The notes under the pieces are model-generated. The model did no database searches, had not been told where the DNA came from, and saw only the letters and a list, made by a program, of their open reading frames with translations. Below, piece after piece: positions 42,141 through 53,804 of a stretch of DNA of 64,000 bases. The translations under genes were made by a program, and so were the position numbers. The DNA is taken from the NCBI RefSeq assembly GCF_047495875.1, contig NC_092471.1:20861809-20925808 (forward strand), in the 5' to 3' direction. This DNA is from Pithys albifrons albifrons (Eukaryota > Chordata > Aves > Passeriformes > Thamnophilidae). The number at the start of each line of letters is the position of its first letter. The stretch's first letter is position 1.

Positions 42141-43435
42141 CTCCAGTCAGGGAGACTAGTGATGGGTGGCTTTTCAGCAGAAACAGGTGTTTGGGAAGAG
42201 AAAGGAAATGCCTGGTTTTAAAGTGCAGTTCTGGTTAGGGAACCAGCGGCACAGGATGGGATGCTCCTCATGTTTTTCCCTCTGTGGATGACTTCCCTTG
42301 GTTTGCAGGTAGAAAGGGCTGGTTTCGAGAAGCCAGGCTCCTCCAGCCCACCAGGAACGTGTCCCACAGCACCACCAAGGGCAAGAGCCTGGAAAAGAGT
42401 GAAGAGATGAGAGTTCCTCAGCCTTGGCAGACTCTTTGCAGTGTTCAGTGGAGCAGGACCTCGAGAGAAGCCAGTAGAGGAAAAACAGATGTCCTTCCCC
42501 AAAGACAAGGGGAAATTTTTGAGTAAAAATGATGGAGAAACAAGCCCAAGTCCTGCCTCATTGTCTCAGGGTGGTGCTTTGACCACCATGAGCAGCCCAG
42601 CTCTCCAGTGCTGTGCTGGATCCTTCATGCCCTTCTCCTGGCTCTCAGACTCTGTGTCAGTGCTAAAAGCTCATTTGCATCGGTCTAATCAGCAGAGCTG
42701 ACACAGGAGCTGTGAAAGACAACATTATCTTCCCCCCTGGAATTGATAACACACTGCACAATTCCTGGAGGGCCACAGGCTGCCAACAGACACAGTTCCT
42801 GCTCCGTTCCACACCCAGGGAGGAAGGGAGTGAGGATGCAGTCAAGACTTGGGACAGAGGGGAATTCTCCACTGCACCTTCCGCTCCAGGCTTGAGCCTG
42901 TCTGCAGTTTGAACCTTCCTGCTTTGCCCATGGGGAATCTGGTTGGGGAAGGAACAGGAGAAACTAATGCAGGGAGCAGATGATGGAGGGAAATGATGCA
43001 GAGTCCCTTCTCAGTCAAGATGGGCTGTTGCACCTGATCTTGTCACCTCCTCTCCTGCCCAAGAAGTGCAGACAGTGCTCAGCACTGGTTCTCCAAAGGT
43101 TTCTTTCGGATGGCACAGAGGAGCAGGAGTCCCTGTCCCCATCTCTGTCCCTCAGCATCCTCTGCTCCATACCCCAAACCACAAAACTGTGATTTTTGCT
43201 GGAACTTCTCCTTCAGGGCCTGCTCTCTCCCATTTCTCTAAGTTTAACTCCACCTCCTGTTCCACAAGCTCCACCAGAACGATTCCTCACATCAACCACT
43301 GGGATATCAATAGTGAAAATCCCTCTCCAGGCAGCGAATCACTGAATGAACTCTGGGACTGGCCTTTCCTCCCTTCTCTCCCTGCTTGAGCTGTCACTCA
43401 GCTCTCACCAGTTCAGATGAACCAGCACCTGAGAA
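42140..43435. other. Intergenic, nothing firm
   Basis: Unique sequence. A perfect octamer ATTTGCAT lies at 42673-42680 within AGCTCATTTGCATCGGTCTA, a possible POU-factor site. Confidence 0.4.
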
Positions 43436-43459
43436 TGTAGAAAAGAGAAAGTTTCTTGT

Positions 43460-43536
43460 TTAGTAAGAAATATAAACTTAAAAATCTTGGGTTTTGTTAG
43501 TAAGAAATATATAAATAGTTAGTAAGAAATATAAAC
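43460..43536. repeat. Three copies of TTAGTAAGAAATATAAA
   Basis: Copies begin at 43460, 43497 and 43519. The middle one has an extra AT (AAATATATAAA). Spacing is irregular (37 and 22 bp), so this is a small local duplication cluster. Confidence 0.8.
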
Positions 43537-43632
43537 TGGAAAAAGTCAAGAGATAAAGAAGAAAGATCTAGAAAAAAAAAAAGAGTGGGCAAAAAAGACA
43601 AGATCAGAGAGGAGATAACATTATATGCTTAA

Positions 43633-43785
43633 ATCACAGAATCCCAGAAGGGTTTGGGTTGGAAGAGACCTTTAAAGGTCATCTATTCCATCCCCCCACC
43701 GTGGGCAGGGTCACCTCCCACCAGCCCAGGTTGCTCCAAGCTCTGTCCAGCCTGGCCTTGGAATTACTTCCAGGGATGGGCTATA
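43633..43785 (-). mobile_element. CR1 3' fragment, antisense
   Basis: AATCACAGAATCCCAGAAGG, GGAAGAGACCTTTAAAGGTC, ACCTCCCACCAGCCCAGGTT and CAGCCTGGCCTTGGAATTAC. Confidence 0.9.
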
Positions 43786-43789
43786 GGCA

Positions 43790-45970
43790 AGATGTTCTTG
43801 CATGGAGAGAGGTAAGAGCCCTTGGTGGGCAGGAAAAGAATCCTGGATTCCAGGGAGCAGCCTGAGGTCAGCCAGGCTGGGAAAGTGAGGCCCAGGGAAG
43901 GAGCACAGAGAAGGCAAGAGCAGAGGAACCGGAATGAATTCCCCTGAGCTCACAGCTCCTTGTCTCGGGCTGAGCTCTGGGACAGACCTGCCTAATGGGC
44001 ACTAATGAACCTCCTGCCCAAGAGGCTCAGAGAGAGCAGAGCTGCTCTCCTGGGACAGCAGGAGAGGGATTTGTGGTGAGGAGAAAAGCTGGCAATGCCC
44101 CATGCAGATGGATCTGGGTGCCAAACCTCTGCCCAGGGGAGGGTGAAGCGTCTGCTCTCCCAGCTTCCCTCAGCAGGATTCCTAAATGGAGAATAACACA
44201 ACCTGAGGCATTAAAGAGGGGGGCACAGATGGGCTCTGAGATCCCGTGGTGGGCAGAGCACCCACACTCTGCAGGAGTGAAACTTGGGCATACTGACTTT
44301 CCAAAATGATCTGTCTTTGCAAGGAAATTCACAGCTCCCTGAGGGTAAAATAATGTTCCTTCTCCTCAAACTCCATTGCTTCCACAGGAACTCCAATCAG
44401 CTCCCTCATCTTCCCCTGCCACCTCTTTTTGACTAACTTTGGGAACAGCAGGTTACTCTCTCTTCCAATTTCATCTAAGGACACTGAGCACACCCCGTGG
44501 AGAGAACCAGACCCAGGTTCAGGTGAGCCTCCACCCACCAAGCCTGGCCCTTCCCATGAGCTCTTCCTGTGCCCAAGGAGGTTTGGTGCTCCGTGCCTTG
44601 GAGCTGGTTGGGCTTTCTTTGCCTGCATTATTCCCCTCTTCCTCCTTTCTTTTCCTTGCTACTCCCTCCCAAAAATCCTCACACTTGACTTTCTTGCCAT
44701 GTAAACTTTCCAGTCCTACAGCAGACAATGTCCCTGGCACAGAAAGTGTGCCAAAAACTGAACCAGAGGGTTTGATCCCAAGTTGCTACAGACAGCTGGA
44801 GCTCCCCAGGTGCTGTGTGAGGATCCAGCCTCAGGAATGTCCAGGTGGTAATGAGAAAGGAGAGCAGACATCTGGTTCTCTGGTTCTGGAGACCACAAAA
44901 CCTTCTGGATATGTGTATTCCCCAATAACTGTAGGAGACCACCAAGTGAAGAGGACAGTGGGCTGGAGGATGTAACTCAGCGGGTGTGTGACCTCAAATA
45001 GATCATTTTCAGCTTCTGCTGCTCCCTGAAACTATTCCTGCCTGTGGGGATGGATGGAACAAGCAGCCTGAAGGGATGAGCAAGGATGTCCTTCCTATAA
45101 ACCCTTCGGAAGAGCAGTGTTTGAATCCCAGCAAGCCTTGGGGGGGCCGTGCTGGGAGGTGGGGGAACACAGAGCTTGCACAAAGCAGCAGCCCCTCAGG
45201 GGACTCTCTGAAGACCAGGATCAGCCCAGCCTCACCGGGATCATGCTGCCTTGGGAGGGAGGTGGGCAAGGAGGGGACACATCACCAGAGCATGAAAGTA
45301 CCACGGGTCATGGACACCTTCTGCAAGGGAAGTCCAACCAGTGCCAGTAGCCTGAGGCGTCTCCCTGGGCCGTGGGTCACGATGCTGCTCGTGTGGGGCC
45401 AAAGCACACTCAGACAGTAAGTCTGGGTTTTACTGATTGCTCTTCCTCTAAGACAGAGATGTGAGAAATGTCTGAGAGGTCTCCTGAGCACTGGGAAGGT
45501 GGGTGGGTGGGTGGGCAAGAGCAGGTGATGGCACATGTGCAAATCCACTTCTTGGCATTGCCTTGCAAAAGAGGGATTGAAGCAAAAACAAGGACAATGA
45601 GGTTTCTTTGGAGGAAAAAGTGATATGTTTAAAGGTGGAAACCAAGTGAGAGAGTTCTCTGGATGTCTCATGACCTGACTGCAAAACAAGAACAGCCTCA
45701 AGCTTCTTTCTGAAGCCTGAACATCAGCACTGCTCAACCAAGGGCAGCAACAGCTGCAGAGCAGAGCCCAGTTGGTTTCCAGCCCTGCAGCCAAAGGCAG
45801 CACCGAGCAGGACCCACCAGGTCCAACCCACAGCCAGGGCAGGGCTTAGGAGATGCTCCATCCCATGGCCCAGCCACAGGCTCAGCAAAGGAGACAGACC
45901 TTTCACTCTCTTTGTAAGACAGCACAAAGAGAAAACTCCCCTGTGCAGATGACTTTTCTTGGTCAAAAAT
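43790..45970. other. Intergenic, nothing recognised
   Basis: About 2.2 kb of unique sequence. A (GGTG)n-type run GTGGGTGGGTGGGTGGGC is near 45499. No gene is supported. Confidence 0.45.
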
Positions 45971-45974
45971 CGGA

Positions 45975-46250
45975 ATATATGGAATCATTTAGGCTGGAAA
46001 AGCCCTTTAAGATCAGAGTTCAACCATCCCCCAGCACTGCCGAGGCTACCACTAACCCATGTCCCCACATGCCACATCCACACAGCTTTTAAATCCCTTC
46101 AGGGACAGGGACTCCTGCACTGCCCTGGGCAGCTGTGCCAGGGCTGGACAGCCCTTTCCAGGAAGGAATTTTCCTAATATCTAACCTGAACCTCCCTTGG
46201 CACAACTTGAGGCTGTTTGCTCTTTTCATGTCAGTTGTCACCTGGGAAAA
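45975..46250 (-). mobile_element. CR1 3' fragment, antisense
   Basis: ATGGAATCATTTAGGCTGGA, CCATCCCCCAGCACTGCCGA, CAGCTTTTAAATCCCTTCAG, CAGGGCTGGACAGCCCTTTC and TTCCTAATATCTAACCTGAA. Same subfamily as the copies at 2440 and 16755. Confidence 0.9.
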
Positions 46251-46254
46251 GATG

Positions 46255-47080
46255 TTGACCCCACTCTCCTCTCCAAAGGCAAACTGAACATTCCCCAGCA
46301 TGGCCAACCAAACCAACTCCCCACCTTGGTAACCCCCTGTACTCCCCTCCCCGTTGCTCTTGGAGGTGGCAGGAGGAGACAAACCATCCCCCAGTGTGGA
46401 GTCCCATGGCTTTTTTGTCAACCTACCGAGCACAAAGCTGCTCCTCCACACCCCACCCCATTTCCAGGCAGTGCCTGCTCAAAGTTCTGGTATCTCCTGG
46501 TTGCAGAGACACAGAGTCTCACTCTCATCCTGGCACCTCACTCTGATTGATTTCAGATAGGAGTTGGGTGCCAGAGGAGGAGTGAGGAGGGAGCCCAACC
46601 ACCTGGCTTCGAGCTCACACTTCCCCAAATCGTTGCTGCCTCCCCATCTAGTCAGCAGCTATTTTGGGCACTAATTGTGTTCCCAGATAAACTCTAAATG
46701 CTGGGAAAAGGGTGGCCCAACAGCCTGGATGTAGGAGAGGACGTGTCTTCTCCTACTTCTGTGCAGAGGATGGATGGAGAGCAAGGGGACAAGCAACTCA
46801 CTGCCCCTCTTTGGAGTTCCCTTTTGTCAGTAAATCAAGAGGAAGGATTTCCCAGGCAAATCTACCTGCTGAGCACCCAAATTCGAGTGTTAATTTGCAT
46901 TTTTTCCTTCTGTGGCTGAGCCTCAGGAGAGCCCAGAAGTGGATGGGAGCAGAAACCATGTCACTTCCCATAACTTCCAGTGGCCAGTGCTGCTCCATCC
47001 AGGGCTCAGACAGCAGGACTGCCCCTGGCTCCACACTGCTGCCTCAGCTTGGGTTCCTGAGCTGCCTTTGGAGCCTTTCT
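46255..47080. other. Intergenic, nothing recognised
   Basis: Unique sequence without gene or repeat signature. Confidence 0.4.
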
Positions 47081-47084
47081 TTTT

Positions 47085-47300
47085 CTCTTTTGGAGAGCGC
47101 ATTTATTAGGGAAGCCCTTTAATTTTTCCGTTTTGGAAGAACCCCAAATGGGCTTCCCGGCAAAACTAATGTGCAGGAGCTCGGCATTAAGCACTGAGTA
47201 ATCCTGGAAGGACAGACCTGATGTCTCTGCAGGCAGCAATAAACTTTTCAGCACAATATTGTAACCTCAACTCTTCCTCCTTTAATGGCTTTTCTCTGTG
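47085..47300. promoter_or_regulatory. Candidate conserved non-coding block
   Basis: GCGCATTTATTAGGGAAGCC, CTTTAATTTTTCCGTTTTGG, GGCAAAACTAATGTGCAGGA, CGGCATTAAGCACTGAGTAA and GCAATAAACTTTTCAGCACA. AT-rich, unique and well bounded. Confidence 0.35.
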
Positions 47301-47477
47301 CCATTAGCAGCGCTGCAGAACTTCCCAGGCACACTCCGAAGCTGGTGGGATGTTGGAAGTCAGGGCTCAGGTGAAGCCATTCCTGCAACCTCCTTGTGTT
47401 GGGAATGCTGCCTGCAGGGTAAACACACATGGAAATCCTGGCCAGCGTTTGGAAGCTTCTTGCCTTTATTCTTTGCT

Positions 47478-47600
47478 CAAGGCCAGCTTGGACAGGGCTT
47501 GGAGCACCCTGGGCTGGTGGGAGGTGTCCCTGCCCAGGGCAGGGGGTGGGACTGGATGAGCTTTAAGGTCTTTCCCAACCCAAACCAGTCTGTGACTTGC
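47478..47600 (+). mobile_element. CR1 3' end fragment, sense
   Basis: AAGGCCAGCTTGGACAGGGC, CTGGGCTGGTGGGAGGTGTC and CAACCCAAACCAGTCTGTGA. Confidence 0.9.
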
Positions 47601-47604
47601 AGGA

Positions 47605-48675
47605 TGTCTTGTCCCAGAGTTGTGTCACACTGGGAGCAGTGAAAGGGGACGGGGGAATCCTCCACATTTCTCCTCCTCTGTTCCACCAGGGTCAAACCTG
47701 GAAGATGGGCTGGTTCCTCCTCCAGGGACAGGCTGGGATGTGGTTCAAGCACCAAGTGCAGAGAAATCAGAGTGCATGAACAGGCCACACAGAGGTGGGT
47801 TTGGAACATACAAGTGTGTTTAAATTCCCTTATCTTGACCCCAGCACAAGAAGCTCTCACAGACCTCTCCCTGGGGCAGAAGGACCACCTCAGCTTCCCA
47901 GAGCAGGGGCTGGGAAAAGGGTCCACAAGATAAACCAGGGATTGAGGATCATGGGTGAGCCCCTTGGATCACAGAGGCCCTGAGGGCTGGGTGCATGGTG
48001 GTCCATATGCCAATATCTCCTGGCTCCTGTGGCAGCTGTCTCTGCCAGGGACTAGTCTGGAGCCAGAGATGGACATGGAGGGGTGATGTAATTTCAGGAA
48101 TATGAGCAGGTCTTGCTGAGCTGATGACAACAGGTGGTCAAGGACAGACCACAGCTCCTGTCAAAGTGCAGCACTCTGGGAAGGAGCAGGACATTTGGGA
48201 ATGTAACTGGTTGCCTTGTGACACCTCTCCCATCAGCCTCAGAAAAAGAGAAGTCCCTTCCAGCTCGAGGGATGAAGGCAGGGTCTGGAAACCCAACTAG
48301 AGGTGCAGGAGCGTTCCCAGGGAAGAGCCAGCTCAATTCCCCATCGTGTTTCCCGCTGCTCTGCGATGGGTGGCTGAGACAGCTTTGGAGGCAAAACCTG
48401 GGTCTCTGGAGAGCCCTTCACCAGCTCAGCTGGCTCCCTACAGGCCATTAAAAAGCACTAACACTCGGCTTGGAGGCTGAGCCAGCAACAGAACCCGGAG
48501 CAAAGTGCTGTGAGGAGGAAGAGGATTTCCTGCCACTCAGCATCCTGAGCAGTCCTGGGGCAACCTCGGCTGGGAAGGGGATGGGGCTGTGCTGGCTCTG
48601 CTCCCTTGGGCTGCACTGCATGAGGCAGCACTGGCAGGGGACCCAGGGGAGGCTGAGACCCCCAGCCCTCCTCAG
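47605..48675. other. Intergenic, nothing recognised
   Basis: Unique sequence between CR1 and LTR pieces. Confidence 0.4.
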
Positions 48676-48679
48676 CTGT

Positions 48680-49529
48680 TGGTGTGGGCTGGTTTAAAGG
48701 GGAACCAGCAGGAGAAACGAACCCAACACAAAAGAGATTATCAGTCAGAGTTAAAATTTAATAACAATATTACCATAAATGCAATAACAGAAAGAGAAAT
48801 TGGGTTTAACCCCCAACCCCAGCAGTGTAACCCATCCCCTGGGGCACAAATACAGGGGGGTTTGGTGGCCCCTGTGCTGAGCCCCACGTGGTTCCTCCGA
48901 GTCCAAAGGAAAAGGAAGGGACAAACCTGTTGGTGCAGATGATGGCACAGTCTGGTGGAGAGTGGGGGGCTCCTCCTGTCCAGGTTCTGCTCCTCCTCTC
49001 GATCCCAGGAGTGGTCCCAGAGGTCCCAAACGCCAAGATTGTCTCCCCTCAGGTTTGGGTGGGAGCCCCCAGTGCCTCCCCCAGGGCAGGGAGTTCCACA
49101 CTGGGGGATCTGACTCTGGCAGTCAGGGGGGATTTTGGAATGGTTGCTGGCCCATGGGCAGAGCTGAGCCCTCAGGTGGGTGTGGAGGTGCCAAGGAGTC
49201 CCTGCAGGGCAGTTCTCCCAGCTCCTCTGCCAGGCTTCTTTCCCAGCCAGCTCCCAGCCTGAGGGCTCAGCTGTGCCCTGGGCAGCTGCTGCCAATGGGC
49301 CATTGGGAACAGTTGCTGGGCAATGGCCCAGAGGGTGGAGAACACCCAGCTTTGGTCACACCCACACAGTGGTCCCGGTTGCTGAACCAGGTCATGGCAT
49401 CTCTGACCTTGGAAGAGGAAGGCTCTGAGTGCCAATGGGGCCCCCTGTCAGTGGGGGAAGCTTGGGAACCTGCATCAGCAAGATTCAGCTCTCAGCTCTT
49501 TTTCTGCTTCACAAAATAAAGATGTAACA
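48680..49529 (-). mobile_element. Probable solo LTR of an endogenous retrovirus, antisense
   Basis: About 850 bp whose layout I recognise from LTR retroelements common in songbird genomes. An AT-rich segment (48740-48800) is followed by ACCCCCAACCCCAGCAGTGT with AACCCATCCCCTGGGGC, a long region of G/C-rich LTR-like sequence, and then GCTTCACAAAATAAAGATGT ending in AACA. The limits run TG to CA (from about 48680 to 49529), which fits LTR ends, but I could not confirm a target-site duplication. No internal retroviral genes adjoin it. The family name is not assigned. Confidence 0.5.
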
Positions 49530-49534
49530 GTCCC

Positions 49535-50675
49535 CTCTGAAGGTAGACAGAGTTTTCTGTCTTACATCATTAAAAAATAATTTTAAGTTAAAAAAAATAA
49601 AAAAGAAAAAAAGGAAAATTTTCTCCTGGAACAGATTTCCAAAGCCCAACTGGCAAAGTTCAAAGTTGTGTGAGACAGAAGATACTTTCAGACACTTCAA
49701 AGAAAGGCCAGTGAGGTAAATTTCCCAACTCAGTACCCAAGCAGGGTCACCAGAGACATCAGGGCTGTCCTTGGGGTCTCTGGGCCAAGAGCCAAGGGAC
49801 ACCCTGGCTCCTGCCCCGGGTGCACAGGGATCAGACGCCCTGACCTCAGCTCTGGCAGCTCTACCAAGGAAATACGTGCCCAAGAGCCCAGAACCAAGAG
49901 AATTACTCAGAGAACACCCAAACCCACTGAATCCCTGAGGAAGGAGAGCCTCCCTTTCTCCTTCTGCTGTCTGCAGGTAACTTTGGATGACACCACCTGC
50001 CATCCAAACTAATGAAGAGCAACCAGCACCACCCCAAGTGCTTCACCCAAATGCTCCCAGGTCTCTTTTCCAAGCCTGTTTCGGGCTAAAGAAAACATCT
50101 CTTGAAAACATTCCAGCTTTCCCTAAAAGTTCAGATTCAGAACTAAGGAAGGCTGTCCCTGGGAATTTATTCTTGGAGGAGGAGTCTCAGGAGGCCGAGC
50201 AGTGAGGTGAGAGCTTACAATGAACTGGGACGTGGACAGCAGCTTCCTGGGAGCTTCCCTGGAGGTCTGGGCATGATGTTCCCCCATGACACACCTTTTG
50301 GTTTAGCTCATACTGAGCATCAAAGCACAACCCAAGTGGATTGCACAAAGGTGCTGGACCAAGGACAGTTCCCTCGGCTCCAGGGGAGACCAGCACAGGA
50401 GCAGGATGTGGTCAGGGAGGACAGGGGCTCACACACCACAGCACTGAGGGCTTGGGCCTGTCTCCAGCACAGGAGGTCACATCAATGGGAGGCTGAGGTT
50501 GGGTGTTGTATCAGCATCAACATCAACATCATGAGTCTCTCACTCCTTCTCTGGGCTCCCCCTGGACTGAGCTGCTCCTGCCTCTCACTGGCACAGCCCT
50601 GAAGAAGGAGAAATACCCTGGGAAGACATGTATGTGCAGGAGGGGGGAATTTCCTGGAGATGGAGCCTGCTGCCT
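49535..50675. other. Intergenic with a short A-rich tract
   Basis: An A-rich run lies at about 49568-49617. The rest is unique with no gene supported. Confidence 0.4.
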
Positions 50676-50681
50676 GCAGGA

Positions 50682-50915
50682 AAATCATGGAATGGTTTGG
50701 GTTGGAAGGGACCTTAAAGGTCATCTCATTCCCACCCCCTGCCATGGGCAGGGGCACCTCCCACCAGCCCAGGTTGCTCCAAGCCCTGTCCAACCTGGCC
50801 TTGGACACTCCCAGGGATGGGGCAGCCACAGCTGCTCTGCCCAACCTGTGCCAGGGCCTGCCCACCCTCATTGTAATAAACTTCTTCCTTATATCCAATT
50901 TAAATCAACCCTCTT
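50682..50915 (-). mobile_element. CR1 3' fragment, antisense
   Basis: AATCATGGAATGGTTTGGGT, AAGGGACCTTAAAGGTCATC, CCCCCTGCCATGGGCAGGGG, CCAAGCCCTGTCCAACCTGG and GGGATGGGGCAGCCACAGCT. One of the least diverged copies here. Confidence 0.95.
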
Positions 50916-51179
50916 TTGGTTCCAGTTCAGGGGCTCTCCCTTCCTCTTCATCTCCACTCATCAATTCAGCCTTTCTCAGTTGTCAGCCAAGGAGGTGATT
51001 GATCCAGATCCCACTTCTGTCCTCCCACCCCCTGGAATCGCTGCTCCAGTGAGGATGGACCTCGAGCCCTCTGACTGCCCATGGCAGTGGCAGGGAGGGA
51101 AGGAGGGGGCTTCTCTCCAGTCTGGAGCAATTAAATAAATAAAGAAATAAGTCATCACCAGAGCTCCCCAAAGGTGCCA

Positions 51180-51350
51180 TTAAGGAGCAGAAAGTTAGTG
51201 ATTAGTGGCAACAGGAAAGGGGGAAAAATTATAAACAAAGAAGTCATCGTCGTGTCCGTGGGGAGAGCACTTCTAAAAATCCTTTAACAGGGCTCATTAA
51301 ATATTCATGGCCTCAGTGGCTGGCTATACATCCTGATTAGCCCATGACTT
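51180..51350. promoter_or_regulatory. Candidate enhancer with POU4F-like dimer site
   Basis: GGCTCATTAAATATTCATGG holds CTCATTAAATATTCAT (51293-51308), whose reverse complement ATGAATATTTAATGAG differs by one base from the POU4F motif as I recall it. Around it are CATTAAGGAGCAGAAAGTTA, AAATTATAAACAAAGAAGTC, ATCGTCGTGTCCGTGGGG and TATACATCCTGATTAGCCCA, all unique and without coding frame. The block lies about 41 kb upstream of the gene. Confidence 0.45.
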
Positions 51351-52190
51351 CAGCTCCTCAGCCCAGGGTGTTTCTGCTCCTCACCATGAGATAGAAACAG
51401 GTGGTCCATGGCAGCGTGGGCAGCCACAGACCACCCCCCATGGAGCCCTGAGAAGCCTGGCACAGTGGGCACAGGGTGCAGAATGGGTCCTACCTGTTCA
51501 TTCTGGGTGTCAAATGGTTAGAGAGGAGGAGGAGAAATCAACAGGGACCAAAAAAGGCCCCAGAGACACATTCAGGTGTTTCCTTCCACCTCTGACAGCC
51601 ACTGTCCTGACATGTGGCTCAGGGAAAGGGAACCTTTGGAAAACATCCTCCTGCTTTATCCTGGTTTTCTGGATCCCAGAGGGTCAGGGGCGGCAGGACA
51701 GTGTCACAATCATGAGGACCAAGTGACAGGTAACAGACAGTGTCCCCCTGTGCCCTCCTTCTTCCCTTGCTCTTCTGCAGAAGAACACACAGCTCAGCCA
51801 CTCAATCAGAGGAGCAGCTCAAGGCCTCTTTTATCCCCCCTTCCCTTTAATACTATGAATATTTTATTACTTTTCATTGGAAGAAACATGCAAATGAATG
51901 TATGTGGGAAGGTCCTGGAGCCTTCCAATGTTAACAAGTAAACATGGATTGTCCTCCTTGTGAACGATGTTAACACAACATGCAGATGTTCTACAATCCA
52001 TAACCTCGGGGGGCAGAGGCTCTGCTGCCACAGGAACTCACTTTGGCATTCCAAGGTTTCTGATTTGCTCATCTGGGTTTATTTTTCCAAGCAGTAGGAG
52101 GATTTCTTTCTAAATGTTAAAGATCAGAGGAACGTGGGGCTGCACAGGATGTTGGGGCTGGAGTGGATCAGTTCCTGGAGTCTCAGGAGC
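51350..52190. other. Intergenic, octamer at 51888
   Basis: Unique sequence. AAACATGCAAATGAATGTAT carries a perfect POU octamer ATGCAAAT (51888-51895). No gene. Confidence 0.4.
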
Positions 52191-52194
52191 TGGT

Positions 52195-52725
52195 TTATGT
52201 CTCAGGAGCTTCTCTGAAGAGCAGCTGAGGGAGCTGGGGAGGCTCAGCCTGGAGAAAAGGAGGCTCAGGGGGGACTTCTCGCTCTCTCCAATTCCCTGAC
52301 AGGAGGAGAGAGCCAGGTGGGTTCAGGCTCTGCTCCCAGAGGGAACAAGTGACAGGATGGGAGGAAATGGCCTCAAGTTGCACCAGGGGAGGTTCAGGTT
52401 GGACATCAGGAAGAATTTCTGCCTGGAAAGGCTGGTCAGGCATTGGAAGGGGCTGCCCAGGGAGGTTTGGAGTGCCCAGCCCTGGAGGTGTCCAGGGAAT
52501 GACTGGACGTGGCACTCAGTGCTCTGGGCTGGGGGACAAGGTGGGCATTGGGCACAGGGTGGGCTCCAGGGGCTGGGAGAGCTTTGCCAAGGTGGGCATT
52601 GGGCACAGGGTGAGCTCCATGGGCTGGGAGGGCTCTGCCAAGGTGGGCATCGGGCACAGGGTGGGCTCCATGGGCTGGGAGGGCTTTTCCAACCTCAATG
52701 ATTCTGGGATGTCCTATAATCCCCT
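52195..52725 (+). mobile_element. CR1 fragment, sense, with internal duplication
   Basis: From GAGCTTCTCTGAAGAGCAGC through CTCAGCCTGGAGAAAAGGAG, GAAATGGCCTCAAGTTGCAC, GTTGGACATCAGGAAGAATT and GACTGGACGTGGCACTCAGT to CTTTTCCAACCTCAATGATT. It is normal CR1 3' sequence except that the part just before the terminus is expanded by a 51-bp tandem array. Confidence 0.93.
52541..52693 (+). repeat. 51-bp tandem triplication inside a CR1 copy
   Basis: Units begin GTGGGCATTGGGCACAGGGT at 52541, 52592 and 52643 and end GAGCTTTGCCAA or variants. Divergence between units is low. The expansion happened after the CR1 inserted, because the flanking CR1 sequence is continuous. Confidence 0.92.
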
Positions 52726-52914
52726 CCTAAGTGGCATTTTCAGATCTAAGACCACAGTTTAGCACCAAGGCTATAGAATCAAAAGGCAAAGTTGACTTCA
52801 CCATTTTAAATAGTCTTAGTGGAGAGCAAGTGAAGAAGCAACAGAAAGGTTTGAAGTCATCATGAACCATTGTCCTGACATCCCTGTGTGGGAAAGAAGA
52901 TGAGACCAGGAGTC

Positions 52915-53195
52915 AGAGAATCCCAGAATGGTTTGGGTTGGGAGGACCTTAAAGCTCAGTCAGTGCCACCCCCTGCCATGGGCAGGGACACCTCCCACCA
53001 GCCCAGGTTGCTCCAAGCCCCATCCAACCTGGCTTTGGACACTCCCAGGGATGGGGCAGCCACAGCTTCTCTGGGCACCTGTGCCAGGGCCTGCCCACCC
53101 TCACAGGGAAGACTTTTTCCAATTTCTAATCTAAATCTACCCTTCTTCATCTTAAAGCCATTCCTCCTTGTCCAACGTCCCTCTCCAGCTTAGCT
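52915..53195 (-). mobile_element. CR1 3' fragment, antisense
   Basis: AGAGAATCCCAGAATGGTTT, CCCCCTGCCATGGGCAGGGA, TTGCTCCAAGCCCCATCCAA, GGCAGCCACAGCTTCTCTGG and CAATTTCTAATCTAAATCTA. Confidence 0.95.
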
Positions 53196-53311
53196 GGAGC
53201 CCATTTGGGCACTGAAGGAGCTCTAAGGTGTCACCAAAGCTTTCTTTCCTCCAGGAAATCATCACAAATAACATCCTGACATCCCTGCTTGGGAAGGGAG
53301 ATGAAACCAGG

Positions 53312-53402
53312 AGTCACAGAGTCTCAGAATCTCAGAATGGTTTGGGTTGGAAGGACTTTAAAGATCATCCAGTTACAACTCCCTGCCATGGGCAGGGCCC
53401 AC
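53312..53402 (-). mobile_element. CR1 3' end fragment, antisense
   Basis: GAGTCACAGAGTCTCAGAAT, GGTTTGGGTTGGAAGGACTT and CCCTGCCATGGGCAGGGCCC. Its left flank ATGAAACCAGGAGTCA resembles the flank of the 52915 copy (ATGAGACCAGGAGTCA), see findings. Confidence 0.9.
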
Positions 53403-53404
53403 TG

Positions 53405-53800
53405 CATCTCTGCACATGGTCTACTGCCTGAGATAAAGGTTAGAGCTCCAGAAAGCTCTCATCAGTCTGGCTGCTTGCAGGAGAGGGATCCTCAAACAGA
53501 AGATCTGGAAAGATCCAAGACATTAAGATTTCACTAAAAAGACCGACCCCAAAAGATCTGGTGAGAAGGAGCAGGAGATTTATCACTGTCAATTTTTAGC
53601 CACTGATCTTGCAAAGGCACAAAATTAAAAGCCAAAGTCTTGTGGAATGTGAACCATCCCAATTCAGATGATTAAAACTCCTAAAAACACCACATTTATT
53701 TGCCAAAAATCACAATTATTGGCACATTGTATGTGTGGGGTCCATGCTGGGTTGGCAGAAAAGGAAAGAAAAATAGGAGTGTGACTTGAGCAAAGAGAAG
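53405..53800. other. Intergenic, nothing recognised
   Basis: Unique AT-rich sequence with no gene. Confidence 0.4.
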
Positions 53801-53804
53801 AAAA

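Noticed and set aside
52349..52762. Gly/Trp-rich open frames around the 52.5 kb array
   Set aside because: They lie entirely within a CR1 copy and its 51-bp duplication and do not correspond to the CR1 reverse-transcriptase frame.
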